This document shows positions 34,381 to 40,584 of a stretch of 40,584 nucleotides of DNA, in pieces. A program made the position numbers and the translations under genes. Under the pieces are notes generated by a model. The model saw only the letters and a list, made by a program, of their open reading frames with translations, was not told where the DNA came from and searched no databases. How positions within the stretch are numbered: position 1 is the stretch's first letter; each line of letters opens with the position of its first letter. The DNA is taken from positions 1 to 40,584 of the forward strand of contig JAFVSW010000280.1 of the NCBI GenBank assembly GCA_017503545.1, in the 5' to 3' direction. This DNA comes from Lentisphaeria bacterium (GTDB lineage Bacteria; Verrucomicrobiota; Lentisphaeria; Victivallales; UBA1829).

Positions 34381-35454
34381 ATGCTGGATAAAAATTCTTG
34401 TAATATTCCGGAACGTTTCCGGGATAATCCTTTATTCAATGAATTTCACCGCGGTATGAATTTCGGTTTTATGTCAAGACGCGGTTATTACAGCCAGCCG
34501 GAAGTGAAAAAACAGCCGGAACTGATGCAGAAGATCGGGGTCAATTGGGTCACTCTGAACGCCAATTTGTGTCAGGATACTTTCTTCTCGTCACACGTCT
34601 ATCTGGATCCGGATTTTTCTTCCGGAGAAGTGGAATTGAGCGAAATGGCGAAGAATCTTCACGATCACGGCATCCGTATTCTGCTGAAACCCTGCCTGAC
34701 ATCTCTGGACAGTGCGTGGATGGGAGCGGTGAATTTTCCCACTGCCACATTGGATGGGACACCGGTCGATTTCTGGAGCAAATGGTTTGAATCCTTCCGG
34801 GAAGCATTAAAATATTATGCGGATTTTTCGGAACGGAATCACATTGAGGGATTGATCATCGGGGCAGAATATTTCGGCACGGAAACTCAGGATGAACAAT
34901 GGCGAAAATGTATTGAAACAGTGCGGCAGCATTATTCCGGACCTGTCACTTATGAAACTACTCAAACTGCCTTGAAACGGCAGGTCAAATGGTTGAATGA
35001 ACTTGATTTTCTCTCCATGAGTTTTTATCCGTCGGGAACGGAAATCGCATTCCGCAATGATGATCAATTCCATCAGGTTCCCCATATTTCTCTGGAAGAA
35101 ATGATTGCCGCTCTTTCCAAACATCTGGAATTTACGCAATCGTTCAGCGATGGTTTCGGCAAAAAGCCCATTGCTTTTACGGAAATCGGGACAAGATCGG
35201 CACATGGCAACGTGATCCTGCCCTTCAATTATACTGCGGATTCTTATTACGACGGGGAAGAACAGGCGAATTATATGGAAGCCGTCTTTTCCACTTTCAG
35301 CAAATTGCCCTGCTGGCTGGGATCCTATTGGTGGAAATGGGATGAAACACAATATCGTCCGCAATACAACGGCGACCCGGCAGGAGATCGCGGTTTCACG
35401 ATTCAGGGGAAACCGGCAGAAAAAGTCCTCCGCAAATGGTTTGCGAATTTATAA
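34381..35454 (+). CDS. GH113-like cytoplasmic glycoside hydrolase, predicted active
   Basis: A TTG at 34375 opens the frame, but the ATG at 34381 has AAGGAG, which lies within the end of the preceding gene (357 aa, gap 2 bp). The fold is a TIM barrel of GH113 type (beta-1,4-mannanase family): RGMNFGFMSRRGYYS, RILLKPCLTSLDSAW, LIIGAEYFG (Glu163, predicted acid/base after strand 4), YSGPVTYET, LDFLSMSFYP, IAFTEIGTRS (Glu268, predicted nucleophile after strand 7) and LGSYWWKWDET. No signal peptide. It probably hydrolyses an imported oligosaccharide. The family assignment rests on motif pattern and could be a sister family. Confidence 0.8.
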   Translation: MLDKNSCNIPERFRDNPLFNEFHRGMNFGFMSRRGYYSQPEVKKQPELMQKIGVNWVTLNANLCQDTFFSSHVYLDPDFSSGEVELSEMAKNLHDHGIRILLKPCLTSLDSAWMGAVNFPTATLDGTPVDFWSKWFESFREALKYYADFSERNHIEGLIIGAEYFGTETQDEQWRKCIETVRQHYSGPVTYETTQTALKRQVKWLNELDFLSMSFYPSGTEIAFRNDDQFHQVPHISLEEMIAALSKHLEFTQSFSDGFGKKPIAFTEIGTRSAHGNVILPFNYTADSYYDGEEQANYMEAVFSTFSKLPCWLGSYWWKWDETQYRPQYNGDPAGDRGFTIQGKPAEKVLRKWFANL

Positions 35455-35472
35455 ATTGAAAGAATTATCAAT

Positions 35473-36297
35473 ATGTTTACAAAACAGGATTTGATCCATG
35501 ATTTCATCCGTATGGGCTTGAAGCCTGAAGATACGGTTCTTATCCATTCTTCCTATAAACACATTGCCGGAGAAAAGGGCGTGGAAGGCGGTGCTGATAC
35601 CGTGGTGGATGCCTTTATGGAATATTTCGGAGAGAAAGGACTTGTGGTATTTCCGGCGTTGACCTGGAGACTGGGATTCCTTGTCAACGATGACGGTGTT
35701 ATCCGGAGTCCTCTGTTGGGACCTGCTCCCGGATATCGGGAATATGGCACAACATTTGATGTGCGGAATACGCCCGGCTGTGTGGGGTGTATCCCGGAGA
35801 TTTTCCGGAAACGTCCGGGTGTTATCCGGTCTTTGAGTGCCACACATTCTGTTACGGCATACGGAAAAGATGCAGAAGAATTTTGTGCCGGTCATGAAGA
35901 TGCACCCACGCAATTGCATTGGCATTCCCCGTGGGGCAAATTGTATTACCGTAATGCCAAAACCTTATTTATCGGGACAGGTATGGGATGCAATACCTTT
36001 ATGCACGTTTTGGAAGAATATTCCGGTGTCGTGCCCGGGTTGCTTCCGGATCATGAGTGGCATTATGATATTATCGGCTATGACAATGTGACGCGGCATA
36101 TTTCCTGTAAACGGCATGATTCGGGACACAGTCATTATTTCGGGAAAGTGGAAGACGAATTGATCGAACAGAAGATCGTTTCCATTGAACAGTTCGGAGC
36201 TGCGGAAGTCCGTCTGGTGGATATGCGCAAAGAAACCGATTACATGCTGAAATGGTTGAAAAAAGAGCCCCGGTTGTTCTGTCCGGCTGAAAAATAA
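35473..36297 (+). CDS. AAC(3)-family acetyltransferase-like protein
   Basis: A 274-aa protein of the antibiotic N-acetyltransferase fold. LKPEDTVLIHSSYKHIAG, a GLVVFPALTW strand, SLSATHSVTAYG (conserved His of the HPTHSVAA-type motif) and a following HWHSPWGKLYY match the family, which transfers acetyl from acetyl-CoA to an amino group. Many members outside resistance islands have unrelated substrates. Here it sits 18 bp after two sugar-hydrolase-like genes, so acetylation of an amino sugar is more likely than drug resistance. The ribosome site is weak. No terminator is visible before repeat copy B. Confidence 0.85.
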   Translation: MFTKQDLIHDFIRMGLKPEDTVLIHSSYKHIAGEKGVEGGADTVVDAFMEYFGEKGLVVFPALTWRLGFLVNDDGVIRSPLLGPAPGYREYGTTFDVRNTPGCVGCIPEIFRKRPGVIRSLSATHSVTAYGKDAEEFCAGHEDAPTQLHWHSPWGKLYYRNAKTLFIGTGMGCNTFMHVLEEYSGVVPGLLPDHEWHYDIIGYDNVTRHISCKRHDSGHSHYFGKVEDELIEQKIVSIEQFGAAEVRLVDMRKETDYMLKWLKKEPRLFCPAEK

Positions 36298-36328
36298 AAA
36301 GACGCTTGCGGAAAAACATTTTTCTTCA

Positions 36329-36457
36329 GAGGCAATTTCAAAAAGTCTTCAAAAATGCCTGAAAACTCTTGTTGAGTTCTGATTGAAAATCCAGCAGTTC
36401 CTGGAATTTTCAAGCGCAAAGGAGATCTGATTCTATGGCATAAAACGTCGAAGAGGC
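36329..36457 (+). repeat. Chimeric repeat, copy B (family 1 left end, family 2 right end)
   Basis: The left 55 bp (GAGGCAATTTCAAAA..., AAAATGCCTGAAAACTCTTG) match family 1 copies A and C. The right end (GCATAAAACGTCGAAGAGGC) matches, inverted, the family 2 ends of copies D and E. The middle contains a small CCAG/CTGG hairpin. No open frame. It fills the gap between convergent operons. Confidence 0.75.
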
Positions 36458-36527
36458 TTATTTATTATTCCCGTGTATTTCTGTCTCAAACTGCAGGCAG
36501 AGGAGAACGGGAGGTTTGGAATCAATA

Positions 36528-37679
36528 TTATAACGTATCACCGTGTAATGCCATCAGACAGAAATAACGGATTCCGTGTTCCAGTAATCCATCATCAAAG
36601 TCATAGAAATTGGAGTGGAGCGGGGCGGACTCGCTGGCACCGAGATGGCAGAAAACGCCCGGATATTTTTGCAGATACCAGGAAAAATCCTCACTGCTCA
36701 TAACATGAGTCGGTAATTCCACAAAGGAATCATTGCCAATATGTTCCGTAATTACACGTTTGACTTTCTCAAAATCATCTCTGCTATGGTTGACCGGCAG
36801 ATACGGCACCGGACAGGTAAAATCGCAACCGATTCTGCGCCGTTCCGTGATTTGTTTGACGACGGATTCAAAATCATGCAGCAGCTTTTTTCCTTTTTCC
36901 TGATCCAGAAAACGGATTGTGCCAAGCAATTCTGCCGTTTCCGGAATGACGATATTGCAATTTCCTCCATTGCAGCTGCAAAATGTCAATACACAATCTT
37001 CCGGAACGATTTGTTTGCATGATTGCATGATTTCTGCCGCACAATCCAACGGATTATTTGCCAGTTGCGGTAAACTGCCGTGACCGCCTTTCCCATGCAG
37101 CACGATCCGGAAAAATCCGGCTGCCGCCATCAGAATGCCAGGCTTTGTATTGATTTTGCCGTAGGGCAGTTTCGGCCAGTTATGCAAGCCGGTGATAAAA
37201 TCCGGTTCCGGCGCACATAAGGCTTCCGTTTCCATTAAATTACGGGCAAGACTTGCCATTTCTTCCCCCGGCTGAAACAGAAAACGGACGGAGCATGGAA
37301 CATCCTGCCGGATGCCGGAAAGAATTTTTGCCGCTCCGTACAGCATGGCAGTATGTCCGTCATGACCGCATGCATGCATCATGCCGGGGTGAATGGATTT
37401 ATAAGGAAGATTGTTTGATTCCTCAACCGGCAACGCATCGATATCGGCTCTCAACGTCAGATTTTTTGTCTTGTCACGGTTCATGAGAGCGACAACATCC
37501 GTTTCCAGAAACGGAGTTTTGACATCAAGTGCCAACTCACCCAGCCGTTTCCGTATCAAAGCGGAAGTTTTGTATTCTTTTCCGGCGATTTCCGGAATCC
37601 GGTGCAATTCGTGCCGGAACTCTCTTACTTCCGGTAAAATACTTGTGATCCGTGTATTTAATTCCTGAAGAGAAATCAT
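36528..37679 (-). CDS. M20-family amidohydrolase
   Basis: A 383-aa metallopeptidase-type enzyme of the M20D group (hippurate/N-acyl-amino-acid hydrolases). HELHRIPE at the N-terminus, LRADIDALPVEE (conserved Asp), MMHACGHDGHTAML (Cys and His metal ligands), FLFQPGEEMASLA (Glu-Glu, catalytic base and ligand), ITGLHNWP and HVMSSEDFSWYL (final His ligand region) are all present, so the binuclear site looks intact. Cytoplasmic. It removes an acyl group from an amino compound, perhaps an N-acetylated sugar derivative given its operon. It lies 18 bp after the DapA-like gene. Confidence 0.92.
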   Translation of the reverse strand: MISLQELNTRITSILPEVREFRHELHRIPEIAGKEYKTSALIRKRLGELALDVKTPFLETDVVALMNRDKTKNLTLRADIDALPVEESNNLPYKSIHPGMMHACGHDGHTAMLYGAAKILSGIRQDVPCSVRFLFQPGEEMASLARNLMETEALCAPEPDFITGLHNWPKLPYGKINTKPGILMAAAGFFRIVLHGKGGHGSLPQLANNPLDCAAEIMQSCKQIVPEDCVLTFCSCNGGNCNIVIPETAELLGTIRFLDQEKGKKLLHDFESVVKQITERRRIGCDFTCPVPYLPVNHSRDDFEKVKRVITEHIGNDSFVELPTHVMSSEDFSWYLQKYPGVFCHLGASESAPLHSNFYDFDDGLLEHGIRYFCLMALHGDTL

Positions 37680-37697
37680 AATAATCCCATCCTGTCT

Positions 37698-38759
37698 TTA
37701 ATCCGCAAGCCATTTTGCCAGATTTTCACGTACAAAATCGTCGTCATGCAAATGGGGATACGCATCATGGACCCGGGTGATTTCCTCCGCCTGACCGGGA
37801 GAAAGTGTTTCTGCCGGATTCAGACACCAGATACCGGGGAGCAGCCCTTGACGGTGCAGAACTTCATGGATTCCGGGAATACAACCGGCAAATCCGTTAC
37901 GCGGGTCAAAAAATGCGGCATTGGAATCTGTGATTTCCACTGCCCGGGTCAACAGTTCCGGGGGAATGGGGGAATTATTGTCCGTGAGTGCATGAATCTC
38001 CCGGAGCAATTCCACTGCCTTCTGCGTCCAGCAGCACCAATGTCCGAGCAGTCCGCCATGGATACGGATTTTCCGGTCACCAAACCGGTATTCTGTAAGC
38101 AAATCGATTGCAATATTATCATCGTTCCCGGTGTAAAGCGTGATATTACGTCCGGATTCCGCCACGGCGCGCACCACATCCAGTGTGCAATACCGGTTGA
38201 ACGGTGCCATCTTAATGGCGATTACATTATCCATTTTTGCAAATTCCTGCCAGAACTCATACGGCAGAATTCTTCCGCCGACAGACGGCTGCAGATAGAA
38301 TCCGATCACGGGAATGACTTTTGCGATTTTCCGGCAATGTTCCAGCATATTTTCCACACTGTCACCGGCAAATGCACTCAAACTGAGCAAGCCGGCATCA
38401 TATCCGTTTGCCGCTTCAAATTCGGCTTCATACAATGCCTGTTCGGTTTTACCGCAAATACCTCCGACTTTCAGAATCGGACGGTTTGTACGGATGCTCC
38501 ATTCATCAATGAATTGAGAGGTCTGCCGCAATACCGATTCAAAAAGACCAATCTCTTTTTTCCGGATCTCAAATTGCGTGGAATGTACTCCCACTGCGAT
38601 ACCTCCCACCCCGGCATCCATATAATAACGGCAAAGCGCACGTTGATGTACCGGAGAAAAGTTACGGTTCGCATCCAAGGCAAGAGGTTGTGCCGGAATT
38701 ACGGTCCCACGGCGGAATTCCGCTAATACCGAAGGGGTGATATCTGCAATTGTTTTCAT
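37698..38759 (-). CDS. Dihydrodipicolinate synthase-family aldolase/lyase
   Basis: A 353-aa TIM-barrel protein. YMDAGVGGIAVGVHSTQFEI is the first-strand motif of the DapA superfamily, VIGFYLQPSVGG carries the Tyr-containing YxxP-type motif, and NVIAIKMAPFNRY places the Schiff-base lysine on strand 6. It is about 60 residues longer than E. coli DapA, mainly at the C-terminus. Members next to sugar epimerases usually act on keto-sugar acids rather than lysine precursors. The start is 3 bp after the epimerase stop. Confidence 0.87.
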   Translation of the reverse strand: MKTIADITPSVLAEFRRGTVIPAQPLALDANRNFSPVHQRALCRYYMDAGVGGIAVGVHSTQFEIRKKEIGLFESVLRQTSQFIDEWSIRTNRPILKVGGICGKTEQALYEAEFEAANGYDAGLLSLSAFAGDSVENMLEHCRKIAKVIPVIGFYLQPSVGGRILPYEFWQEFAKMDNVIAIKMAPFNRYCTLDVVRAVAESGRNITLYTGNDDNIAIDLLTEYRFGDRKIRIHGGLLGHWCCWTQKAVELLREIHALTDNNSPIPPELLTRAVEITDSNAAFFDPRNGFAGCIPGIHEVLHRQGLLPGIWCLNPAETLSPGQAEEITRVHDAYPHLHDDDFVRENLAKWLAD

Positions 38760-38762
38760 GAT

Positions 38763-39797
38763 TCAAAACTTTCCATTGTTGACTTCAAAGTGTGTGGGTT
38801 TGCCGATGGATTCGCCGCCATTGACGATCCAGTCCGCCTGCCAGCGGATCATTTGTTCCAGCGGGACGGATGGATAACCGAAGCAGCGGAACATTTTTGC
38901 CGCGTCGTTCAAATAACAACTGTCCCCGGGCGTTGCCTTGAAAATCACTTCTTTTCCCATCAATTTTCCGAGCATAAGGGCTGTTTTTTCCACCGATGCC
39001 GTTTCCGGTCCGGTCACGTTGAGGATCGCAGCCGGAGATTCTGTCAATTCCAGTGCCCGCAATGCGGCGGCATTGGCATCCCCCTGCCAGATCACGTTGA
39101 AGTAGCCCACCGTATTATCCACCGGTTTTCCCTCCCAGATATTTCGGGCAATGTCATGCAGAACACCGTAACGCAAGTCGATTGAATAATTCAGACGGAA
39201 AAGCAATACCGGCGTTTTGTTGCAGTCGGAATAATATTGAAAAATCCGCTCTCTGCCGAGACAGGATTGGGAATATTCTCCCACCGGTGACGGCAATACA
39301 TCTTCCTGACAGCCCCCCGTTTTGATACTGACCAGCGGGTAAACACAACCCGTGGAAAAGGCAACGATCCGGCTGTCACAGAAATGTTCTGCAACAATTG
39401 CAGGAACCAGTACATTCATTGCCCAGGTCTGCGCTTCACTGCCATCGGTACCGAACTTGCGTCCCGCCATGAAAATGATGTTTTTGACTTTGGGCAGCTT
39501 TGCAACAGAGGCGCGGTCAAGCAGATCACAGGTAATGGTTTCCACTCCCCAGCTCTGCAATTTTTCCCGTTCTGCTGGATTGGAGAAACGGGCAACACCA
39601 TATACTTTTTTTGTTACTCCGGCTTCCTGGATAGCACGAACTGCCTGACGCCCCATAGTAACGCCCATTTTTCCGGCGATACCAAGGATCATGATATCAC
39701 CGTCCAAACGTTTCATCATTTCAATAACACCGGCAGCGGGAATGGAAAGCAAATCTTCCAGTTCCGCAGTATTTGCAATATGATTTGGATAATTCAT
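38763..39797 (-). CDS. NAD-dependent epimerase/dehydratase-family protein with YxxxC in place of YxxxK
   Basis: A 344-aa extended short-chain dehydrogenase fold. IMILGIAGKMGVTMGRQAV is the GxxGxxG nucleotide-binding motif (about residues 34-52, after an unusual 33-residue lead), ITCDLLD contacts the adenine region, NIIFMAGRKFG and VAFSTGCVYP supply the active-site Ser/Thr, and GEYSQSCLGRE holds the catalytic Tyr but with Cys where Lys is normal. The rest of the chain (YFNVIWQGDANAAALRALEL) fits sugar epimerases. CAGGAG precedes the ATG. First gene of a three-gene operon with aldolase and amidohydrolase. Confidence 0.85.
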   Translation of the reverse strand: MNYPNHIANTAELEDLLSIPAAGVIEMMKRLDGDIMILGIAGKMGVTMGRQAVRAIQEAGVTKKVYGVARFSNPAEREKLQSWGVETITCDLLDRASVAKLPKVKNIIFMAGRKFGTDGSEAQTWAMNVLVPAIVAEHFCDSRIVAFSTGCVYPLVSIKTGGCQEDVLPSPVGEYSQSCLGRERIFQYYSDCNKTPVLLFRLNYSIDLRYGVLHDIARNIWEGKPVDNTVGYFNVIWQGDANAAALRALELTESPAAILNVTGPETASVEKTALMLGKLMGKEVIFKATPGDSCYLNDAAKMFRCFGYPSVPLEQMIRWQADWIVNGGESIGKPTHFEVNNGKF

Positions 39798-39815
39798 TTT
39801 TATTGATCTCCTGAT

Positions 39816-39841
39816 ATAAATGATTTATATGTATCATTTAT
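39816..39841. promoter_or_regulatory. Inverted-repeat operator upstream of the epimerase operon
   Basis: ATAAATGAT (39816-39824) and ATCATTTAT (39833-39841), perfectly complementary with an 8-bp spacer, located between the AT-rich promoter area and the ribosome site of the epimerase gene. The regulator is not encoded in the window. Confidence 0.55.
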
Positions 39842-40166
39842 AATATAACTCAGTAAATCGTAAAAATCAAGCCGCAGAAAACCTTTTTTTCTGAAATCTG
39901 TACAATTTATTGAAAATAAATAAGGTGATATAATTGATAACCTTGCAATGTAATCGCTATTTCACCTTGCTTTCCATATCATTCTCAAGATAGATTCATA
40001 TATATGAATTAAGCAGAAAGGGGAACATCAGAAAAACATTTTCCCTCAATACAAGTCATCCGGCGTAATACTGTGTTTTTCTTTCCCGCTGTGTTCGATG
40101 GTCCCGGTCAAATTCCAGCACATCTGCCGTCCTCGGAGGTAAGGACTTGAAATTTTTTATATAGAA
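39842..40166. other. Noncoding stretch with a possible gene remnant
   Basis: AT-rich upstream region of the epimerase operon. A spaced inverted repeat AAGGTGA (39922-39928) / TCACCTT (39962-39968) is present. Nothing else recognised apart from the remnant at 40046-40155. Confidence 0.35.
40046..40155 (-). pseudogene. Gene remnant: C-terminal piece abutting repeat copy C
   Basis: A minus-strand frame of about 35 codons with protein-like composition (YLRGRQMCWNLTGTIEHSG then ITPDDLY) ending in TGA. There is an in-frame stop just upstream and no start or ribosome site, so it reads as the 3' end of a lost gene. Its broken end lies about 12 bp from repeat copy C. Confidence 0.35.
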
Positions 40167-40387
40167 GAGGCAATTTCAAAAGTCTTCAAAAATGCCTGAA
40201 AACTCTTGTTGAGATCTGAAAACGGAGCGTTTGAGGCTTGTCCCGCCGTAGCCTTGGCGAAGGTGGATGGTTATTTTCCACGCCTTGTCACGGCATAGCC
40301 GTATGGCGACGCCGGAACAAACTACCATTTCCATCTCATCAACAATCCTTTTTCAGTCAAATTTTGCCGGACTTTTGAAATTACCTC
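40167..40387 (+). repeat. Interspersed repeat family 1, copy C, with inserted palindromic modules
   Basis: 221 bp with terminal inverted repeats GAGGCAATTTCAAAAGTC and GACTTTTGAAATTACCTC. The outer arms match copy A inverted at nearly every base. The central hairpin of copy A is replaced by two related self-complementary units (40237-40267 and 40284-40316), both starting CTTGTC and containing TAGCC...GGCGA. No open frame of note. Confidence 0.85.
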
Positions 40388-40480
40388 AGAAAAGTTGTTT
40401 TTTTCCCGATAAAATGAAGTCGAAATTCTGATTTCCCTCTGATCCCGGTACTGCAAATAAAAAATAGGTGAATTGAAAAG

Positions 40481-40578
40481 GTAAACGCTTACTTCATCAA
40501 AAATGAGCGAGAGTTGTAAGCGTTTACTTTTACAAACATAAAATTACAATTTTCAATGCAAGATTTTTAAGCGTTTAC
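40481..40578. promoter_or_regulatory. Cluster of three LacI-type operator sites
   Basis: GTAAACGCTTAC (40481-40492), its exact reverse complement GTAAGCGTTTAC (40516-40527), and TTAAGCGTTTAC (40567-40578). Centres are 35 and 51 bp apart. The AAGCGTTT core is typical of LacI/CcpA-type sites and differs from the TAAACGTTTA core at 32431. The controlled gene must lie beyond the right edge. Confidence 0.65.
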
Positions 40579-40584
40579 TACTAC

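Noticed and set aside
35473-36297. Aminoglycoside resistance gene
   Set aside because: The fold is AAC(3)-like, but it sits in a sugar operon without resistance or mobility genes; resistance is not supported.
40237-40316. CRISPR-like repeats in copy C
   Set aside because: Only two diverged palindromic units with a 16-bp gap, no spacers and no cas genes.

Overview
The window looks like chromosomal DNA of a carbohydrate-degrading bacterium of the Lentisphaerota/Victivallis type or a close relative in the PVC group. This assignment is inferred from gene content: prepilin-like proteins with a Phe-Thr-Leu-Ile-Glu-Leu-Leu signature (one with the H-X9-DG motif), DUF4838 and DUF6067 glycosidase-like proteins, a fused SecDF, and many one-off sugar-catabolic operons each with its own LacI, AraC or GntR regulator. 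No rRNA, tRNA or CRISPR array was recognised.

Layout. 1-5.7 kb, minus strand: a neutral-ceramidase-like hydrolase cut by the left edge, a protein fusing a GntR DNA-binding domain to a GH38 alpha-mannosidase domain, and an FAD-dependent oxidoreductase. 5.87-9.24 kb, plus strand: a tight five-gene cassette resembling the DNA-packaging genes of Mu-like phages, with no other phage gene nearby. 9.24-10.8 kb: a secreted sialate O-acetylesterase whose stop codon abuts the cassette's last stop codon. 11.2-14.3 kb: housekeeping yajC-secDF with a strong terminator. 14.4-22.1 kb: an AraC regulator, then an operon of DUF4838 protein, prepilin-like protein, metallo-beta-lactamase-fold hydrolase, GNAT acetyltransferase and Gfo/Idh/MocA oxidoreductase. 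22.2-32.4 kb, minus strand: an orphan CBM9-like fragment, then a five-gene operon (GHL6/GH42-like hydrolase, LacI regulator, heparinase II/III-like lyase, prepilin-like protein, DUF6067 protein) behind a sigma70-type promoter whose start site is covered by a perfect 20-bp palindrome. 33.3-36.3 kb, plus strand: two tandem GH113-like proteins, one lacking both predicted catalytic glutamates, and an AAC(3)-like acetyltransferase. 36.5-39.8 kb, minus strand: M20 amidohydrolase, DapA-like aldolase and NAD-dependent epimerase. 39.8-40.6 kb is noncoding, with a repeat and three LacI-type operator-like sites at the right edge.

The gaps carry two families of short interspersed repeats with GAGGC-type ends, three of them beside truncated gene ends. 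The catabolic operons appear to deal with complex acetylated or acidic glycans: secreted lyases and hydrolases attack polymer, cytoplasmic TIM-barrel enzymes process oligomers, and oxidoreductases, epimerases and aldolases convert the monomers. The most unusual items are the GntR-GH38 fusion, the orphan terminase cassette, the active/inactive GH113-like pair, and the modular repeats.
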